Position numbers and translations under genes: made by a program. Under the pieces are notes generated by a model. The model made no database searches. It worked only from the letters and a program-made list of their open reading frames with translations, and was not told the DNA's origin. From Tenrec ecaudatus (Eukaryota; Chordata; Mammalia; Afrosoricida; Tenrecidae): 64,000 nt of DNA. Of the stretch, positions 1 through 12,957 are shown in pieces. Each line of letters begins with the position of its first letter. The first letter of the stretch is position 1. The stretch covers positions 17,569,001 through 17,633,000 of the forward strand of contig NC_134546.1 in the NCBI RefSeq assembly GCF_050624435.1, written 5' to 3'.

Positions 1-435
1 GGGCATGTTAAATTGCATCATATGCATATGAACGTTGGACATTGATTGAATAAGGAAGACAAAAGGAGAATCGATGTAGTTGAATTACAGTGTTGGATAT
101 TGAAAGTGTCATGCACTGCCAGACAAGCAATTCTGTTGTGGAAGAAGTCCAGCCAGAATGCTCCTTAGAGGCAAGGATGGTGACACTTCGTCTCACGTAC
201 TTTGGACATGTTGTCAGGAGAGACCAATCCCTAGAGAAGGACCTCATGCTTGGCACAGATTAGGAGCAGAAAAGAGAAGAGGCCTTGACAAAATAGATTG
301 ACACAGTGGCTGCAATAATGAACTCATGAGAAAAATTGTGGGGATGGCATAGGACCAAGCAGTGTTTCTTTCTATTATACATATAGTTGCTATGAGTTGG
401 AACTACTGGGTGACACTTAACAAGATGATTTAAGC
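1..435 (+). repeat. RTE-clade LINE, 3' end
   Basis: This is the 3' part of an RTE (BovB-like) LINE of the afrotherian type. The segment around 199-218 (actttggacatgttgtcagg) recurs in two other RTE remnants here, near 4,374 and 54,361. The end near 390-412 (gctatgagttggaactact) resembles the 3' tail of AfroSINEs, which fits SINEs that borrow RTE machinery. Frameshifts and stops break the reading frame, so it is a dead copy. The 5' end lies outside the window or is truncated. Confidence 0.75.
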
Positions 436-879
436 CTAACAGAACTCCACGCCTCCTCCTAACCACTTGGAATATGCAGGGAGTTTCCAGAACACTCTTC
501 GGTGATGCCGGCTTGCCCTGTAGGACTTTATTCTGGAACGTCTATTCCTGGTTGTCATCAAAGCTGTCAGAGCCCGTCTTGAAACTTAGGACTGAGGCCT
601 CAAAGAGAATCGGGAATCTTGTTCCTGGGCCATGGTTATCGCCACTATCTGCTGCCCTTTCCTCATACTCGGGCCAGCCGAAGGTTCTCCTCCTGATGCC
701 TTCGAGAGTCCACACAGGCTGTGTGCAGCTCACCGGAGTTCAGGCCTCTGGTCCTCATCTGAAACCCAGTCCCAAGGAGTGTCACATTCAAAAGAAACAA
801 ATGCCACTGATCGTGTGTTCAAAAATCCACAGATCTTTGAAGAGATAGCAAAATTAAATGGAGATTCAAATGCTTCACG

Positions 880-925
880 GAAAGAGAATTGAGAATGGAA
901 TTTTCCCATAAACTTTTTGAAGCCC
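880..925. repeat. Mariner-like palindromic MITE fragment
   Basis: It contains the half-palindrome tttcccataaactttttgaa. The same motif, with small changes, recurs near 16,140, 23,945, 26,100, 26,570, 36,905 and 53,400. Only one arm is clear here. Confidence 0.45.
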
Positions 926-1105
926 ACCTCTCTGCCCCACCCCCAACATGCATACAGCCAGCCTTGTATATCCTTGTCATTATTCAATTTAGTCCAATAC
1001 CAATGGTTGTTAAATAATGGGCGCTATCCTGGAAACATCTAACCCTCTTCTCATTTTTCTTCTATGGATAATAGATATCTTTAAAACCAAAAACCCTCCA
1101 AACTC

Positions 1106-1262
1106 ACTAATGCTGACTCATAGTGGTCCCCTGTGGGGTGCTGATGTAACTATGGGAATAAAAGCCCAGTACTTCTCCCAAGGAGGTGCTGCTGGTTTTG
1201 AACTGCCAACCATGTGGATCACAGCCCAATGCTTCTCCACTATCCTACCAGGGCCCCTAATG
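1106..1262 (-). repeat. AfroSINE, antisense
   Basis: On the plus strand the order is a degenerate tail (tgctgactcatagtggtccc), then a middle ending in ggttttgaactgccaacc, then a head ending in taccagggcccc. This is the reverse of the canonical AfroSINE order. The copy is substantially diverged. Confidence 0.75.
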
Positions 1263-1527
1263 AAGGTGGGCCTCTCTTCAATCCTGTCATTGTTCAACAG
1301 TGCTCCTGACCCCCCATCCCTTACATTCCCTCCCCACAATGAAGGCAGCAAACAATCCAAAGCCCAACAGACACAAATCTCCCTTCAAGTGAGGAAGGGA
1401 AACACTGTGATCTTGTAGAATGTGAAGGTGCCATGTCCCTACTAGACACACAAAAGGAGATTGTAGGTCTCGACATGAGGTATTTGGAGTTTAAACCAAC
1501 TGGTCTCTCATTCATCAAAGTTCTAGT

Positions 1528-1605
1528 TATGTGGCCTAGTGGAGAGTCTTTTGATCTTTCTGTGTCTTGCTTTCTTCATCTGTAAAGCTGGGAAGATCGG
1601 TCCCA
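1528..1605 (+). repeat. MIR-like SINE fragment
   Basis: A short stretch with the typical MIR segment (tttcttcatctgtaaagctg). This is an ancient mammalian repeat and only the 3' half is recognisable. Confidence 0.4.
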
Positions 1606-1609
1606 TCTA

Positions 1610-3240
1610 GTGGTGAGACAAGGCAGTACCCATAAATAAGAGCCTGGAACCCAGTCTGTATTACATCTCATGTAGCTGTGAGCTATTGTTACAGGAATGG
1701 GGCAGGCTGTGCTCACAGAGCTTACACAGGGGAGCGCTATGGCTTTAGGTGGGTGTTTAGAAAGCCTTGAAAATCTTCACTCCTACTGATCACACTGCTC
1801 ACTCTGGCTTGAGCTTCTACTCCTCCTAAAGCTACATTTCCATGGAAGATGAACAATCGCTTAGCTCTCCAGGTTAGCAAAACAGATGGAGATATGATTA
1901 GGTGTAGGTCCCAGAGAGGATGAAGATGGAAACCCCAAGGGATGGTGATGGGGGTGGGTGAGGGCAGATGGTCCTGAAGCCCATTTCTTCAAGTCGTGAC
2001 ATTGAGGATGAAATAGAGTTGATCAAATTTGTGACAGGCAAGGCTGTTTAAAGAACTGTGAAATTCCGAACGATCCGCAAAAATGAATAAATAAAGAGGC
2101 ACCATAACTTTCGAGTCTGCCTTTATTTGTCTCGAGGAGGTAGCTGCAGACCTCTGGGCTTTTCATATTTGAGGGAAGCTGAAACAGAGCAGAAAGTCAT
2201 GGTAAGTGGCCAACAAACCGTTCACAAAAGACGTACAACTAAGAACACAAAAATGAAAACATTAAGGTTCGCCCCTAATCAAAGATGCTTCTATTTCAAA
2301 TACAATTTTACTCCTTAATATTCTACCATTGCGGCGAGGATGAGATCAAATCAACACTCACGCAGCCTTTGGTTTTATAAATTGGCACCATATATTAAGT
2401 CATGGTATGTACCTACCTGTGACTCAGCACTCCAGCTTCTGGGAATTTAGCCTGGCAGGGGGAAAGAAACAAAACACAAAGAGCTAAACAGGTCAGATTA
2501 TTTACCGTGCTTAAGAATACAACGTAAATTCCCAACAATTAGATCATGTTTCCACTCTAAACACTTTTAACACTTGTTATAAAAACTATGTTGTAAATGC
2601 TACACGTGCCAATGGAAGAAAAGGCAGGACACGGAGTATGTGATAGTTTAATTTCTTAATTCAGTTGTACATAAAAAAAGCACTGGCAGTATCTTAATGT
2701 CTCTAGTGGTAGTTCCACTTTGATAATAAAATCATTTTGAGTCTTCCCAACTTTCTGAAATTTCAACTTGAAGGGGAAAAATATTAATTCATGACTTTAA
2801 AACTACCATGCTACCCTCCTGGGGCTTGACACAGGTTGGGTGGGGAAGAGTTACATAAGAGGAACCCAAGAAAGGTACCACACCAAGTTGAAGAAAAGGG
2901 CTGGGCCCTTCTCAGGAAGTAGCACCTCCGAGGAGGTCCCAGGCATAGGGGTCTGCCAGAAATCTCATAGCTCCAGCTGGTTATGAGGGACACCAGAGGC
3001 ACCAGAAGAGGCCCAGGCACAAATGAAGACATTCCAGTTGATCTGATATCGAAGCACCCACCATTGAGCCACGGAAACCCATAGTGAACAGCCAGCTCTC
3101 GTTCGGGGCAGTTAGAGGCAGTGCCCACACAAGTGCTCTCATTTCCCCTCGTAAAACATGCTCCCGCTGTGCCAGGAGATGGGAGAGGACCAGGGGAGCG
3201 TGCTTCAGAGGCACCAAGCTCCAGCTGGGGATCTGAATCT
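1610..3240. other. Non-coding, no feature recognised
   Basis: Both strands were read here. No convincing exon with splice sites, RNA gene or named repeat was found. Short open frames in this stretch have no recognisable protein similarity. Confidence 0.5.
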
Positions 3241-3244
3241 TGAG

Positions 3245-4562
3245 TTGACGGAGTTTAAATCCGAAGTGATTCAGTGTTTACTGAAAGGAATTTGGCCTTA
3301 AATAGACAAGATGAAATTTTCTACCATCTGTATCAGATGGTAAAGATTTATTCCATAGACAGCGGACCCAGCAGAAGGCCGACATCATCGAATGAGATCA
3401 GCAACGTCTCAAGCAAGGAAAACGTGGCTGGGAATCATCCCACAACAGCTGCAGCAGTGCGTTGACAAGGAGCTGCCAGGAATCCAGTGGGATTCAGAAG
3501 CAGCTGTGTGGCATGAGGGATAGCAGTGTTGACGTCAGATGGACCTTGGCTCGAAGAAGAGAACACCAGAAAGATGTTTACTTGTGTTCTGCAAAGGCAT
3601 TCGACTGTGTGGATCAGAACCAAGTGTGAACAGCATTCAAACAAAGGGGCTTTCGGGAATAGTTCACTGTGCTTGTGATTGGACTAGGAGCAGTCACTTG
3701 AACAGAAGGGAACTCTGCATGGTTGAACATCAGAGAAGGTGGGTGTCAGTGTTGTATCCTTTCACCATATTTGTTGAATCCGTGTGTTAAGCAAATAATC
3801 CAAGAATCTGAGTAGTGAAGAAAACCTCGGCATCAGGATTGAAGGGAGGCTTCATGTGCAGGGGACACGTCCTTGCTTGCTGAAAGCAAGGAGGACTTGG
3901 AGCACTTGCTGATGAGGATGAATGACTGCGGTCTTCCATGTGGATTACAACTCGGTGTGAAAAATCAAAATCCTCACACCTGGACCAGTGAGCATGAAAA
4001 ACATGATAAACACAGAAGAGATTAGAGGCGTCAAGGAAGTCATCTTGCTTGGCGGAAGCAGCGGTCAAGAAATTAAATGCCATACTGCATTGGGCAACTC
4101 GGCTGCGCACGACTTCGAAGTGTTGGAGAGCAAGGATGTTCCGTGGAGGACTAAAGTGCCGGGTCCCGCACCGTGGTCCTTTCGATCACCTGCTATGCGC
4201 GTGAAAGTCGGACCATGAAAAGGGAAGACGGGGAAGAAGTGATGCAGCTGAATGACGGTGTGGAAGAATATCGAAAGGACCGTGGACTGGCAGAAGAACA
4301 AACAAGTCTGTCCTGTGAGAAGGCCAGCCAGAATGCTCCTTGGAAGAGAGGATGGCAAGACTTCCTCTCCCATACTTTGGAGATGCTGTCGGGAGAGACA
4401 GGAACTCATGCTTAGGAAAGCAGACGGGCCGTGGAGAAGGCAAGGCAGAGGCTACAGCATTGGGCTCAAACCTAAGGACAACTGGGAGGCTGGCACGGGG
4501 CCGGCAATGTGCTGTTGCACACAGGGTCGCTGTGAATCCGAGCCGACTCGGACAACAACGAG
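3245..4562 (+). repeat. RTE LINE remnant with decayed reverse transcriptase
   Basis: Translation across several frames gives RT-like blocks in order: a FCKAFDCVD-type block near 3,590-3,620, a LSPYL-type block near 3,755, then the 3' domain and the same tail as the element at the window start (actttggagatgctgtcggg near 4,374). Its end near 4,540-4,562 carries the degenerate tail leading into a CAA-rich end. Many stops and indels make it non-functional. It belongs to the same family as 1-435 and 54,028-54,490 and is the longest of the three. Confidence 0.75.
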
Positions 4563-6130
4563 CATCCTAAGAGTCCTTCTGGGCATCTCAAGGGTAAGGT
4601 GGTACAGAAAGAAATCACCACCTCTAAGTGACGCCCATAACTTCACTGTGGTAGACCCTACACAGCACCACAGCCTCACCATCTGGTCTGGACGAAGAGC
4701 TAAACAGATGCTCTTTATAATGAACAGGGCTTTGGTCACCAAGCAAGATACAGTTAGCCTCTTCCCTTGGGGGCCTGACCCGCCCAGCACACCATGCTCC
4801 CTGGGCTCCACTCACCCCAGTCCCCCTCCACTAGGCCAGTGGCTCAGGTAAGTCTTCCTCCCCAGGGGTGCCTAGAGGACATATTCGGAGAGAGCAATGC
4901 CTTTCAAAAGAGGGTGATCCAGAGAGAACCAGAAGAGTCCTTAAAATCTCCCAGTCATGTTTATAAATCCTCCTCCTTCACACTAAGAGATCCATCTTTA
5001 ACCTGCATCCTTGCAGTCACTTTTGTCCCTGATCTGCTCTGGGGCATGCAGGAATTAGAATCAAAGGTAAAGCAGGGGCAGGGGCACCCCGAGTTCCCCA
5101 GGGGCTGGCTGATGTGTTGGTAGCAGTTGGTGCTTTCCTGCTGACACCAGAGACAGGTCAGAAGCACAGCAGAGAAGTCCTGTCTCTACATTAGAGAAAT
5201 CCTTCTACTCAACCCTGGCCAGTCTCCGCTGTACAAACCAATGAGATGAAACCTTTTATGAAATCCCCTATAAATATTCCCTCCAGAAGTCTGTGTAAAT
5301 GGATGAGCACCAACTTTAATAAATTAAATGTTTAAGTTTCATGAACTGTTTAAATTTAATGAACTTAATCATTTATCTCTAAGGCTTTCTCGAGCCATGC
5401 TCAGCTTGCTGACAGGGTCAGGGAGTGCACACTGGGCCGAGTTCTTGTCATAAACCCGCTGAACTTCACACTCACGCACCCATAGAGCAACTCCCAAGAT
5501 GACTTCAGCAATCAATGGTAAATCTTGTGTCCCCTAGGAGAAATCAAAGTTTCAACAAAAAGAATACCTCTGCTTTTATTTTCACAAAGAAACCCAAGTC
5601 TAAATCTGCCTTCCCTGTAACACAATCAGATTCCACCTCAAGCGTTTCCCTGGGAGGTCTGGATCAATCTTGCTGTCAGTCGGTGCGGCCTGAGAGCCCT
5701 CCACTGGAGATGGTGTCAGTCCAAAGTCAGACCAATCCTCTCCCGCATGCGCTGGGTGTCTCATCTTTCAACCTTCTCTAGAGCCTCCAGCTCTAAACCC
5801 TCAACGTTCAGAAAGTACAATCAACTCCCACACTCTCAGAAAGGTGGCCTTCCCTCTAAGCCGACTGCCTCAAATCCAGGGCTGCAGTCTTATTTTTCAT
5901 TCTGATGAGGTGGAATAGGTTCGGGGGGATATATTTTTAAAAATGGAAAGGCTCTGAAAAGCCAGACAGCACCCACTCCATCAAAATGAAAAATTGATGC
6001 AGTTAGATCACCTAATCATGTGATCTCCCTTTCGGACCCATTTTAAAGTTGTTTCAAGTTTTTAATATAGCCTGCTTATTTAAAATTGAGTTTTCTATGT
6101 TTGGTCTAGTCATTGCTGTCAGTATTATTG
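4563..6130. other. Non-coding, no feature recognised
   Basis: No exon, RNA gene or confident repeat assignment. The AT-rich part near 5,290-5,370 is simple, low-information sequence. The short open frames are unconvincing. Confidence 0.45.
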
Positions 6131-6139
6131 GAATGCCTG

Positions 6140-6385
6140 TTTGTGTTTTATATGATTTTCTGCCTATGAAGCCTAGGATAGGTAGCTCTGCAGACAGTAA
6201 CTGGAGGGGGGCCAGGCAGGGGAGGAAGGTGGGCAAGGGGGAGCCAACAATGAGGATGAAAAGAAAATGTTCTGAACTGGATCGTGGTCATGATTGCACC
6301 CCTGACCCTACTTAATTTGATGGAACACTTAAATTGTATGATACATGAAATATATGCCAAAAAAGCTATTTTTTAAATGAAAAAT
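6140..6385 (+). repeat. Afrotherian L1 3' end
   Basis: The block near 6,260-6,370 has the order AAAATGTTCT - GATCGTGGTCATGATTG - AATTTGATGGAACA - TATATGCCAAAAAA. The same order occurs at 41,290-41,405 and 46,660-46,770, and in antisense at 20,135-20,310. It ends in an A-rich tail and is the 3' UTR end of a truncated L1. Confidence 0.65.
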
Positions 6386-6419
6386 AAATTTAAAAAACAC
6401 TACTTTGCTGGCTAAATTG

Positions 6420-9400
6420 GAAGATGGCACAAATACCAGCATAGAGCTGTGGTAGACTTGTTGGCAGCCAGCATAGCTACTGCCTGGCAGAAAATCTGAG
6501 GCAGAAGCTTCTGGGCTTTTCCAAGACTCTAATACAACCATGCGACATCGCTGCCGTTAGGCACGATCCAGGCCACTCGGGCACATAGCGGTCTTAAACA
6601 CAACAGAAAGGAGCGTAGCCCACGGCCCCATGCCATCTGCTTGGTGACTTGAGTGAGTTCACTGCCGTGGGAATGCTGTCAATCCATCTCACTGAGCATT
6701 CCCCACATTTGTGCCAACTTTGCCCAACAGGGCAAATCACTGGGCTTCCCTGAATGGCCCGAAGTAAACACGCGAACAGCTCCATTATCTCTGGACCATC
6801 TCATTTCAGAGCATCAGATGCTATTAGGAGAACTCTCCCCGAGGCTCCAAGGGCACCTCAGACCCAGGTTCCCTACAACAGGAGGGAGACAGGGAGGTGG
6901 GTCTATATCCACCCAGGCTGCCTTCTCTCAGACCCCTTTTCAAGAAACACTCCCTGATACGCCAACATTTAGGGGACGCAGTGACAGCATAGTCAGGATC
7001 CTATAAAAGACCCTTAGGTTCAGCCACATGTGCCTCCTTTTCAGAGCCTGAACCTGGTACCCTGGACATCTCCCTCCAAAAGGGAACTCGGTCTTTTCCC
7101 AGGAACACGGCCTTGACAATATCACAGGCAACTTTCAACACAGGCGTGGCAAAGGAATGCACAATAATAGGGCAGCAAGCACCTTGCCGTTCAACAATGC
7201 CCATTCCCAATAGAACAAAAATCTGCACCTAAAACTCCACAATTTCTAAATGAGCCTCTCGAGGGCCTTAAAACCAGCCCGTCCCTTATGAGGTCAGATG
7301 GTATGGGCGACACGTGGCTCACGGCCCCACATGCCTGCTGTTTAGTCCCCAAGTAAACCTGCTCTGGCCCCAGGAGTTACTCTCCATCTCCACCACCAGC
7401 AGACTCTTGGGATTTTCCCATGCTGACACCCTCCCCTCCGCTCCCCCAATGCCCACCCCTGCCAACACGGGCATCCCAGCGCCCAGCTCCTCTCCGGGGG
7501 CAGCAGCCATGCAGCCATTGCTGCCAACTGATGGGAGAATTGCCTCCCAAACCCTCAGCCCCTCCTCGTGCCGTGTATTTCAGTCCAGAGCCATGTACCT
7601 GCCCCTTGGTTCCCAGTTAGGTCTCTGGCCTTTGGAGTCACCCTGATGGGTAAGCTGGCAGAGCCAGGGGAGGAGGATCCTTTCCTCCAAGAAAGGCTCC
7701 ATCTGAGCAGCTCTTCTCTCGGACTCTGTCTTAGGTGCCAGCCCGGCTCCTGACTGTAAAATGCAAGCTTTGCTCCCTCCAGATTCCTTAGCCCTCAACC
7801 CTAAACAATGGTCTGAGGGGCTTAAAGGAAAAAGGAGGAAAGTGAAACTGAAGTGGACTTGGAGTCTTGGGACAAACAAGTTCCCTTCAAACAATAACCA
7901 CAAAAAAATGCAAGCTTTGCAAAACTGATTTTAAAAAAATTAATTCTTCAGTCATATACAAATTAGGGTCTCAATGGGAAAGCTGTTGGAGGAAAACTAG
8001 CCAGAAGGCAGTTACATGTAGGTACTTCAAAGGGAAAAATCACCTCCCCTGCCCAAGCCATTCCGCTCCAATGTCATTAGTTGGGTCACAATAAGGTCGG
8101 GCGAGGGCTGGTCTCTCTGCAAAAGCTATGGGGGTGGGGGCGGTTTCTAACCAGGGTGAGGACTGCAATGGCTCATGGAGGAACCCAAACAGGATGGAGC
8201 GAGGGGGGTCTGCAGAGGAGGGTGCCCAGTGGGAAGTGTTAGAGCACTCTTCGTGGAAGGACAGCTTAGCTAGGCAATCAGAGTCCACACCAGGCCAGGA
8301 AAAGAGGCCATCAGTGTGAGGTGGGCAAGTCTGAGCAGTCAGACCAGTGTCCGTGAACCAAACCAGGGGCTGAGTGAGGAAAGGGGCCGGAGGTGGAAGG
8401 TCAGTGCCAGGAGGGCCAAGAATGGTGTTCTTGTGGAGAGGCAAGATGATCGTGGGTGTCAGAGGTCAGGAGGGCTGAGAATGGCCACCCAGGGAAGTGA
8501 TGACCAGCGGAGACGGACCACGGCTCCCATATAGGGCAAGTGCTCAGGACCTAAAGAGATAACCCTGGAACGTGCCTGTCAGGAAGAAGGTGATCAGAGA
8601 TGGAAAGTCATGCATCCGACAGGAGGGCAGCCAGGACCACACTGAGGACAATTTTAGCACCCGGCTAGATGGCATTACATGAAGCTCTAACGATGCACTG
8701 AATTAAATAGAAAACGATGACTCCGTACTAACATACAAACAAACAGATGAATACAGAAACAAACAGGTGTGACTCATTAGCATATGGTCCATTCACTCAT
8801 AGCATGGGATTGTATTCACAATAAAAGGAAAACGGACTATGGATAAACCACCACGTGGAAGGTCTCAAGGGTGTTCTGCGTCTCGAGTGGAAGCAAGTCA
8901 GTCTCCTAAGGCCTCGTACAGTCCGGTTCTGTTAATACCGTTTTCTTCAAACAATAATGTGATAGAGATGGAGAACAGGGTGCCAAGGGCTAGGGAGCAG
9001 GGGTGGGGTGGGGGGGTCTCTTTGTAGTGACCTAACTTCAGCGGTGATTACATGAATCTGCACATGATAAAATGACAGGGAACGACACGCATATATACAC
9101 ACGCACACATGAAGGATGCAAGCATGGAGGGATCCTGGGTGAAAAGCACATGGGACCTCTTGGTACCACCTTTGCGACTGTCCATAAATCTATAATGACC
9201 TCAAGTTAGAAAGTCAAATAAAATGTTTGATGAGTACAGGCTATTTAGTTTCACGCACGTCTGCAAAACACAGAACAGGCACCCCAAAAAGCATGTGTCA
9301 ACTAGAGAACACTGGAAGCACCACTTCAAACAAGAGACTACTGTTAGTGACTGGAGCGAATCAGAACTGTGTACCACTTCATAAGATGCAGCCAAGGACA

Positions 9401-10920
9401 TCACTGCTCTGATGCCCCTGCCAACCATACAGACCTGAACCTCACTGGGAGGAAACAGATGCACCAAGCCCAAGCATAACTGACCCATCATTATCAAGTG
9501 GCAAGGCCATAAAAGACTGAAAAGTCACAGCTAAATGTACATCATGATTCTCCACTGGATCCTTTGTCTACAAAGGGCATTAAGAAAATGAGACAAACAG
9601 TGGAACTTGAAGAGGGCCAGAGGGTTAGTGGATAGTAACACAGCCATGTAACTCTAACTCTGATGACTTGTGATTATGGGGGGGAGGTCCCCATTTATTA
9701 AACACACAAAATTAGCTAGGGATGGTGGGGTGGCAGGTCGGCCACTCTCTCAAATGGATCAGGAAAGAGTTCCGTGAACAGCATTTATAACTTTTGGGTG
9801 TTTCATATTGCTTCTGGGAAAAGTTCCACGGCTGGGAAATCCTTGTGAAAGGCGATGGAAACGGAGCGCTTCCCCTAAGAAAGTGGCCCTCTTCCTTCTG
9901 GCCAGGCCTCGGGAGTCAAGCATGAAGTCGAGGCTGCTTGACGGAGCTACAGATTTAGGCACAAGTATCAAGTGCTCCATTCCTTCTCTGTTCATTCCCC
10001 AAAAATCGCATCCAAAGAACCACTGCCAACCAATTTACAGACTTTACCAATTAACCACTTACACAGGGTTAGGAAAAAGATGGAAGATGAAGGGTGTCTT
10101 GTTTCCTTTAAAAAGCAAGTTCTGCTCAGGACGCTTGTTTCTCACTAAGACATTTCTGTGCCATGTGAACTGATGTTCTACAACTGGCCTGTTGCCAAGG
10201 TCAAGTAGCCTTGGAAACAAGGGCCCCCGACACCCCGGCTACCGCTGTGGTGCAGAGCAGGTCCTCATGCAACTCGGGGCCTAGAGGACGGGCAGGAAAG
10301 CAAAGTCTTTGCGTTGTGTTGTGAGCTATCTTGTTGTGTGGAGCTCACAAGAACGTCATTGTGATGTTTACCTGATAAGCAATGGTGAGGACTGAGTGCT
10401 TTAAGATGCCGGTCTTCTCTAGTATATCTGAATGCTAACATTTGTACAAGTATTATTAGTAATTCACACAGGCAGGGCTCAAGGTCCATCTCCAGTCTGA
10501 TCTTCACTCTTTGTGTGCTCAGGATCGACAAGTTCAGGATCGACAGCTGCGTGCTAAGGGTGACTGGCTAAAGAGGATTTATGGCCCAACTGGCCAAGAT
10601 GTGAAAATCTAGCCAGGGCAAAGTGGGAGCCTTAGAAAAAAAACAATCATCCAATCAGAAATGGGGGTCAAGGCCACAGTCAGTAAGAAACCTGAAGACC
10701 TCACCCCAGAGCGGAGCATGGGTGGGAGCCAAGAGAAAATTCAAAGCAATCACTGAACATAAAGCTGAAATATCTGTCTCCTCTAATTGACAGCTTGCTA
10801 GTCAATATTGATTGCTCATGTTCAGTCAAGCAAGTATCACAATACCTATATGTTCAAGGGAATGCTGACCTGCCAGATACCATGCTGGACAACTTGCTGA
10901 CAGGAAGGTATTTGAAACTC
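6420..10920. other. Non-coding stretch, no gene recognised
   Basis: About 4.5 kb between repeats without a supported exon. The part at 8,100-8,550 is purine-rich, with weakly repeated GGAGGGC-type words near 8,418 and 8,470. A plus-strand TTTATT at 9,694-9,699 would read as a minus-strand AATAAA, but I could not link it to an exon. The missing last exon of FIGLA, about 16 codons, could lie here, but I did not find it. Confidence 0.4.
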
Positions 10921-10924
10921 AGAG

Positions 10925-11055
10925 TTTTCTTATGTGCAAGGTGGGAACAGTCATCATGCTCATGTTACAAATGGGGGAAACGGAGGATTAGAGAGATTCA
11001 GTAGCTCACCCAAGGTCACACAGCAAACAAGTGGCATAACAAGGGTTTGAACCAT
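10925..11055 (+). repeat. MIR SINE
   Basis: The conserved MIR core and tail are readable: ggaaacggaggattagagag followed by caaggtcacacagcaaacaa and a GGGTTTGAACC end. The element is ancient and diverged, and an AfroSINE follows directly. Confidence 0.8.
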
Positions 11056-11071
11056 ATTAGTTCTATTCTAA

Positions 11072-11280
11072 GGAGCCCTGGTGATGAAGAGATCAACATG
11101 CTCAGAGATGAACTGCAAGGTCGGTGGTTTGAACCCACCAGCTGCTTCTCGAGAGAAAGAAGAGGCTGTCTGATTCCGTGAAGACTGCAGCCTTGGAAAA
11201 CCCTGTGGGGCAACTCTTCTCTGTCCTGTGGGGACTCAACATGGACTTGACAGCATTGGGTTTGGGTTTCTGGCTTTAGT
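11072..11280 (+). repeat. AfroSINE
   Basis: Nearly full-length. It starts with GGAGCCCTGGTGATG, then ggtcggtggtttgaacccac, then GAAAACCCTGTGGGG, and ends in the tail region with TGACAGCATTGGGT. The promoter-like head and RTE-like tail are both present. Confidence 0.9.
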
Positions 11281-11885
11281 CCTGCACCAAAGCTCAGACT
11301 CAAAGCTGCTCTTCGAATTCTCCTCCCACCAACTATCATTGATGACTCCCCCTAGGGCTTCCGCCTCGCTGCTTCCCCATTCCTACAAGTCCGCTTCAAT
11401 GGCAAGCAGGTGGCAGGGCGGTATGATACGTAGCAGGAGCCTGGAGGCTCACCTGTGTACTACTGAGCCACCGAGACACCGTGAGAGCATGAAGTTCAAT
11501 CTTTTAGACTGAGAGCAGCATGCTGCTCTTCCAGCTGCCTCATCAGTTTGGCAAATAAGCGCTGCTACAATAAGCTCCTTTGTGGTTATTTGGAAAAATC
11601 ATCGTGCTGCCTTCCAAACAGCACCGTCACTGCTGCCGCCCCGGTATCAGTGTGTCTACGGCAAGCTGCCTTTGGTCTCTCGCCCTTATCTCTACAGAGT
11701 CTAGAAAATCATTCAATGTGCTCATTAGTCATTAAAACACAAGCTCAAGTCTGTACTGGATGATTCTGGGGAGTTTACTCTCCACGCGAACATCCTGCCA
11801 ACTGATCTGGAAATAGAAGCATAGAAATCACAGATTTCTGCACTAGCAAGCTCCACCTCCCCACACGGATGCTACCATGAAATTA

Positions 11886-12460
11886 CAAGGGTAAGTCAGA
11901 AAGGGTTGCTATAAAATCAGAGAAAGCGTTATTGAACAGAAAATATCAACATGTAAAGGGATCATTTCTCAGCATATCTCCGTTCCCCCCCCCCCCCAAA
12001 TCCAGATCTAGGCACTTCTGAAACGAGTGTTTCTCTCTCTCGAACCCTTGCCCTTCAGCTCACACCACGTCTAAGCGACAGTGTGGGCAACCTTGAGAGG
12101 CTTGGGTCATGCTCCTTTGAAATGTTCTTTGAGTTTGGGGAGTAAAGAGAACATCGGAAGGGCAAGGTCAGGACCGTAGGGTGGACGGGGTAAGGTTTCC
12201 AGTGGGATCATCCTGGGGCGACCCTTGCGGCCTCTGAAAAATAAACAGCTCCACTGTCACGACAGAAAAAAAAATTCCTTGGCCTAGCCTTTTCCTCACC
12301 AATGCCGTTTTCCAGTTTCCTGAAACTCCTTCGTAATCAGGCCAGGATTGTCCTGCGTCTTTGGGAACATCTGGAAGATTACTCTTTTAAAATCCCAATA
12401 AACAGTCACCAGACCTTCTGAACTGACCTCTGTGCCTTGAATGTATGCCCTTGGAAGCCA
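11886..12460 (-). pseudogene. Mariner-family transposase relic
   Basis: The minus-strand translation, in two shifted frames, gives VTVYWDFKRVIFQ near 12,370-12,410. This resembles the mariner block around the second catalytic region. Further on is PPYGPDLALPMF followed by LLPKLKEHFKG near 12,110-12,180, corresponding to the mariner PPYSPDL...FPKLKEHL motif. Stops and a frameshift separate the blocks. The plus-strand start (gtaagtcagaaagggttgct) may be the terminal inverted repeat. It sits just downstream of FIGLA exon 3. The family is called from motif order only. Confidence 0.6.
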
Positions 12461-12645
12461 CTATTTCCATCAGATTTCTCTGAGCCACCCTGAGGAGAGG
12501 AAGACAGATGCACCACTGAGAGAACTTGTCTGCAGCAACCCGCTGATCGGAAGCAGGTCTGCCTGCACGGTTAGTTTCGAATAAGCTCCTGGAGATATGA
12601 GCTGGAGCCCCCGTAGCGGTATTTTTTAACGTACCCTGTTTGCTT

Positions 12646-12738
12646 TCACCATGTCTTAACATTGAAAATGTCCCACCTCACAGTACTCCTTCTGACTCTT
12701 TGGATGGCTTTGTGGATATTTAAGAAAGAATAATTTAC
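12646..12738 (-). other. Possible read-through end of FIGLA exon 3
   Basis: If the donor at 12,738-12,737 (CTG|GTAAAT) is not used, the FIGLA frame stays open for 30 more codons and stops with TGA at 12,646. The added residues (starting VNYSFLN, ending NVKTW) do not resemble the human C-terminus. Splicing to an unseen last exon is therefore more likely. Confidence 0.3.
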
Positions 12739-12957
12739 CAGATTCCTACTCGGGGAGAGAGCTCCAGTCACAGCCATCATGCTCTGGTGACAGGTATATG
12801 GCGCCTCACGACCGCCACCGTCTGGCCAGGGCCCTTCCTCCTCCTTCTTCAAGCCCAAGGCACACTTGGTGAGTTGGGTTCCTGAGGGCTGTCGAACCAA
12901 GGACATATATGGTTCCGGAGCATTGTTGCTGAAGTTCTGGTCCCCTGAGGCTTGTTC
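12739..12957 (-). CDS. FIGLA: FIGLA exon 3 (C-terminal region)
   Basis: 73 codons in phase 0. The acceptor is TTTCTAG|GAACAAG and the donor is AATCTG|GTAAAT. It encodes the variable C-terminal region, which has the family landmark [14 protein letters not shown] and ends SPSRNL, matching the human SPTRSL just before its last exon. Similarity outside the EEEGPW block is modest, as expected for this fast-evolving part. Confidence 0.88.

Noticed and set aside
6420-10920. Search for ADD2 5' exons or the FIGLA last exon
   Set aside because: I found nothing matching the start of beta-adducin or the expected FIGLA C-terminal codons, so no feature is claimed.
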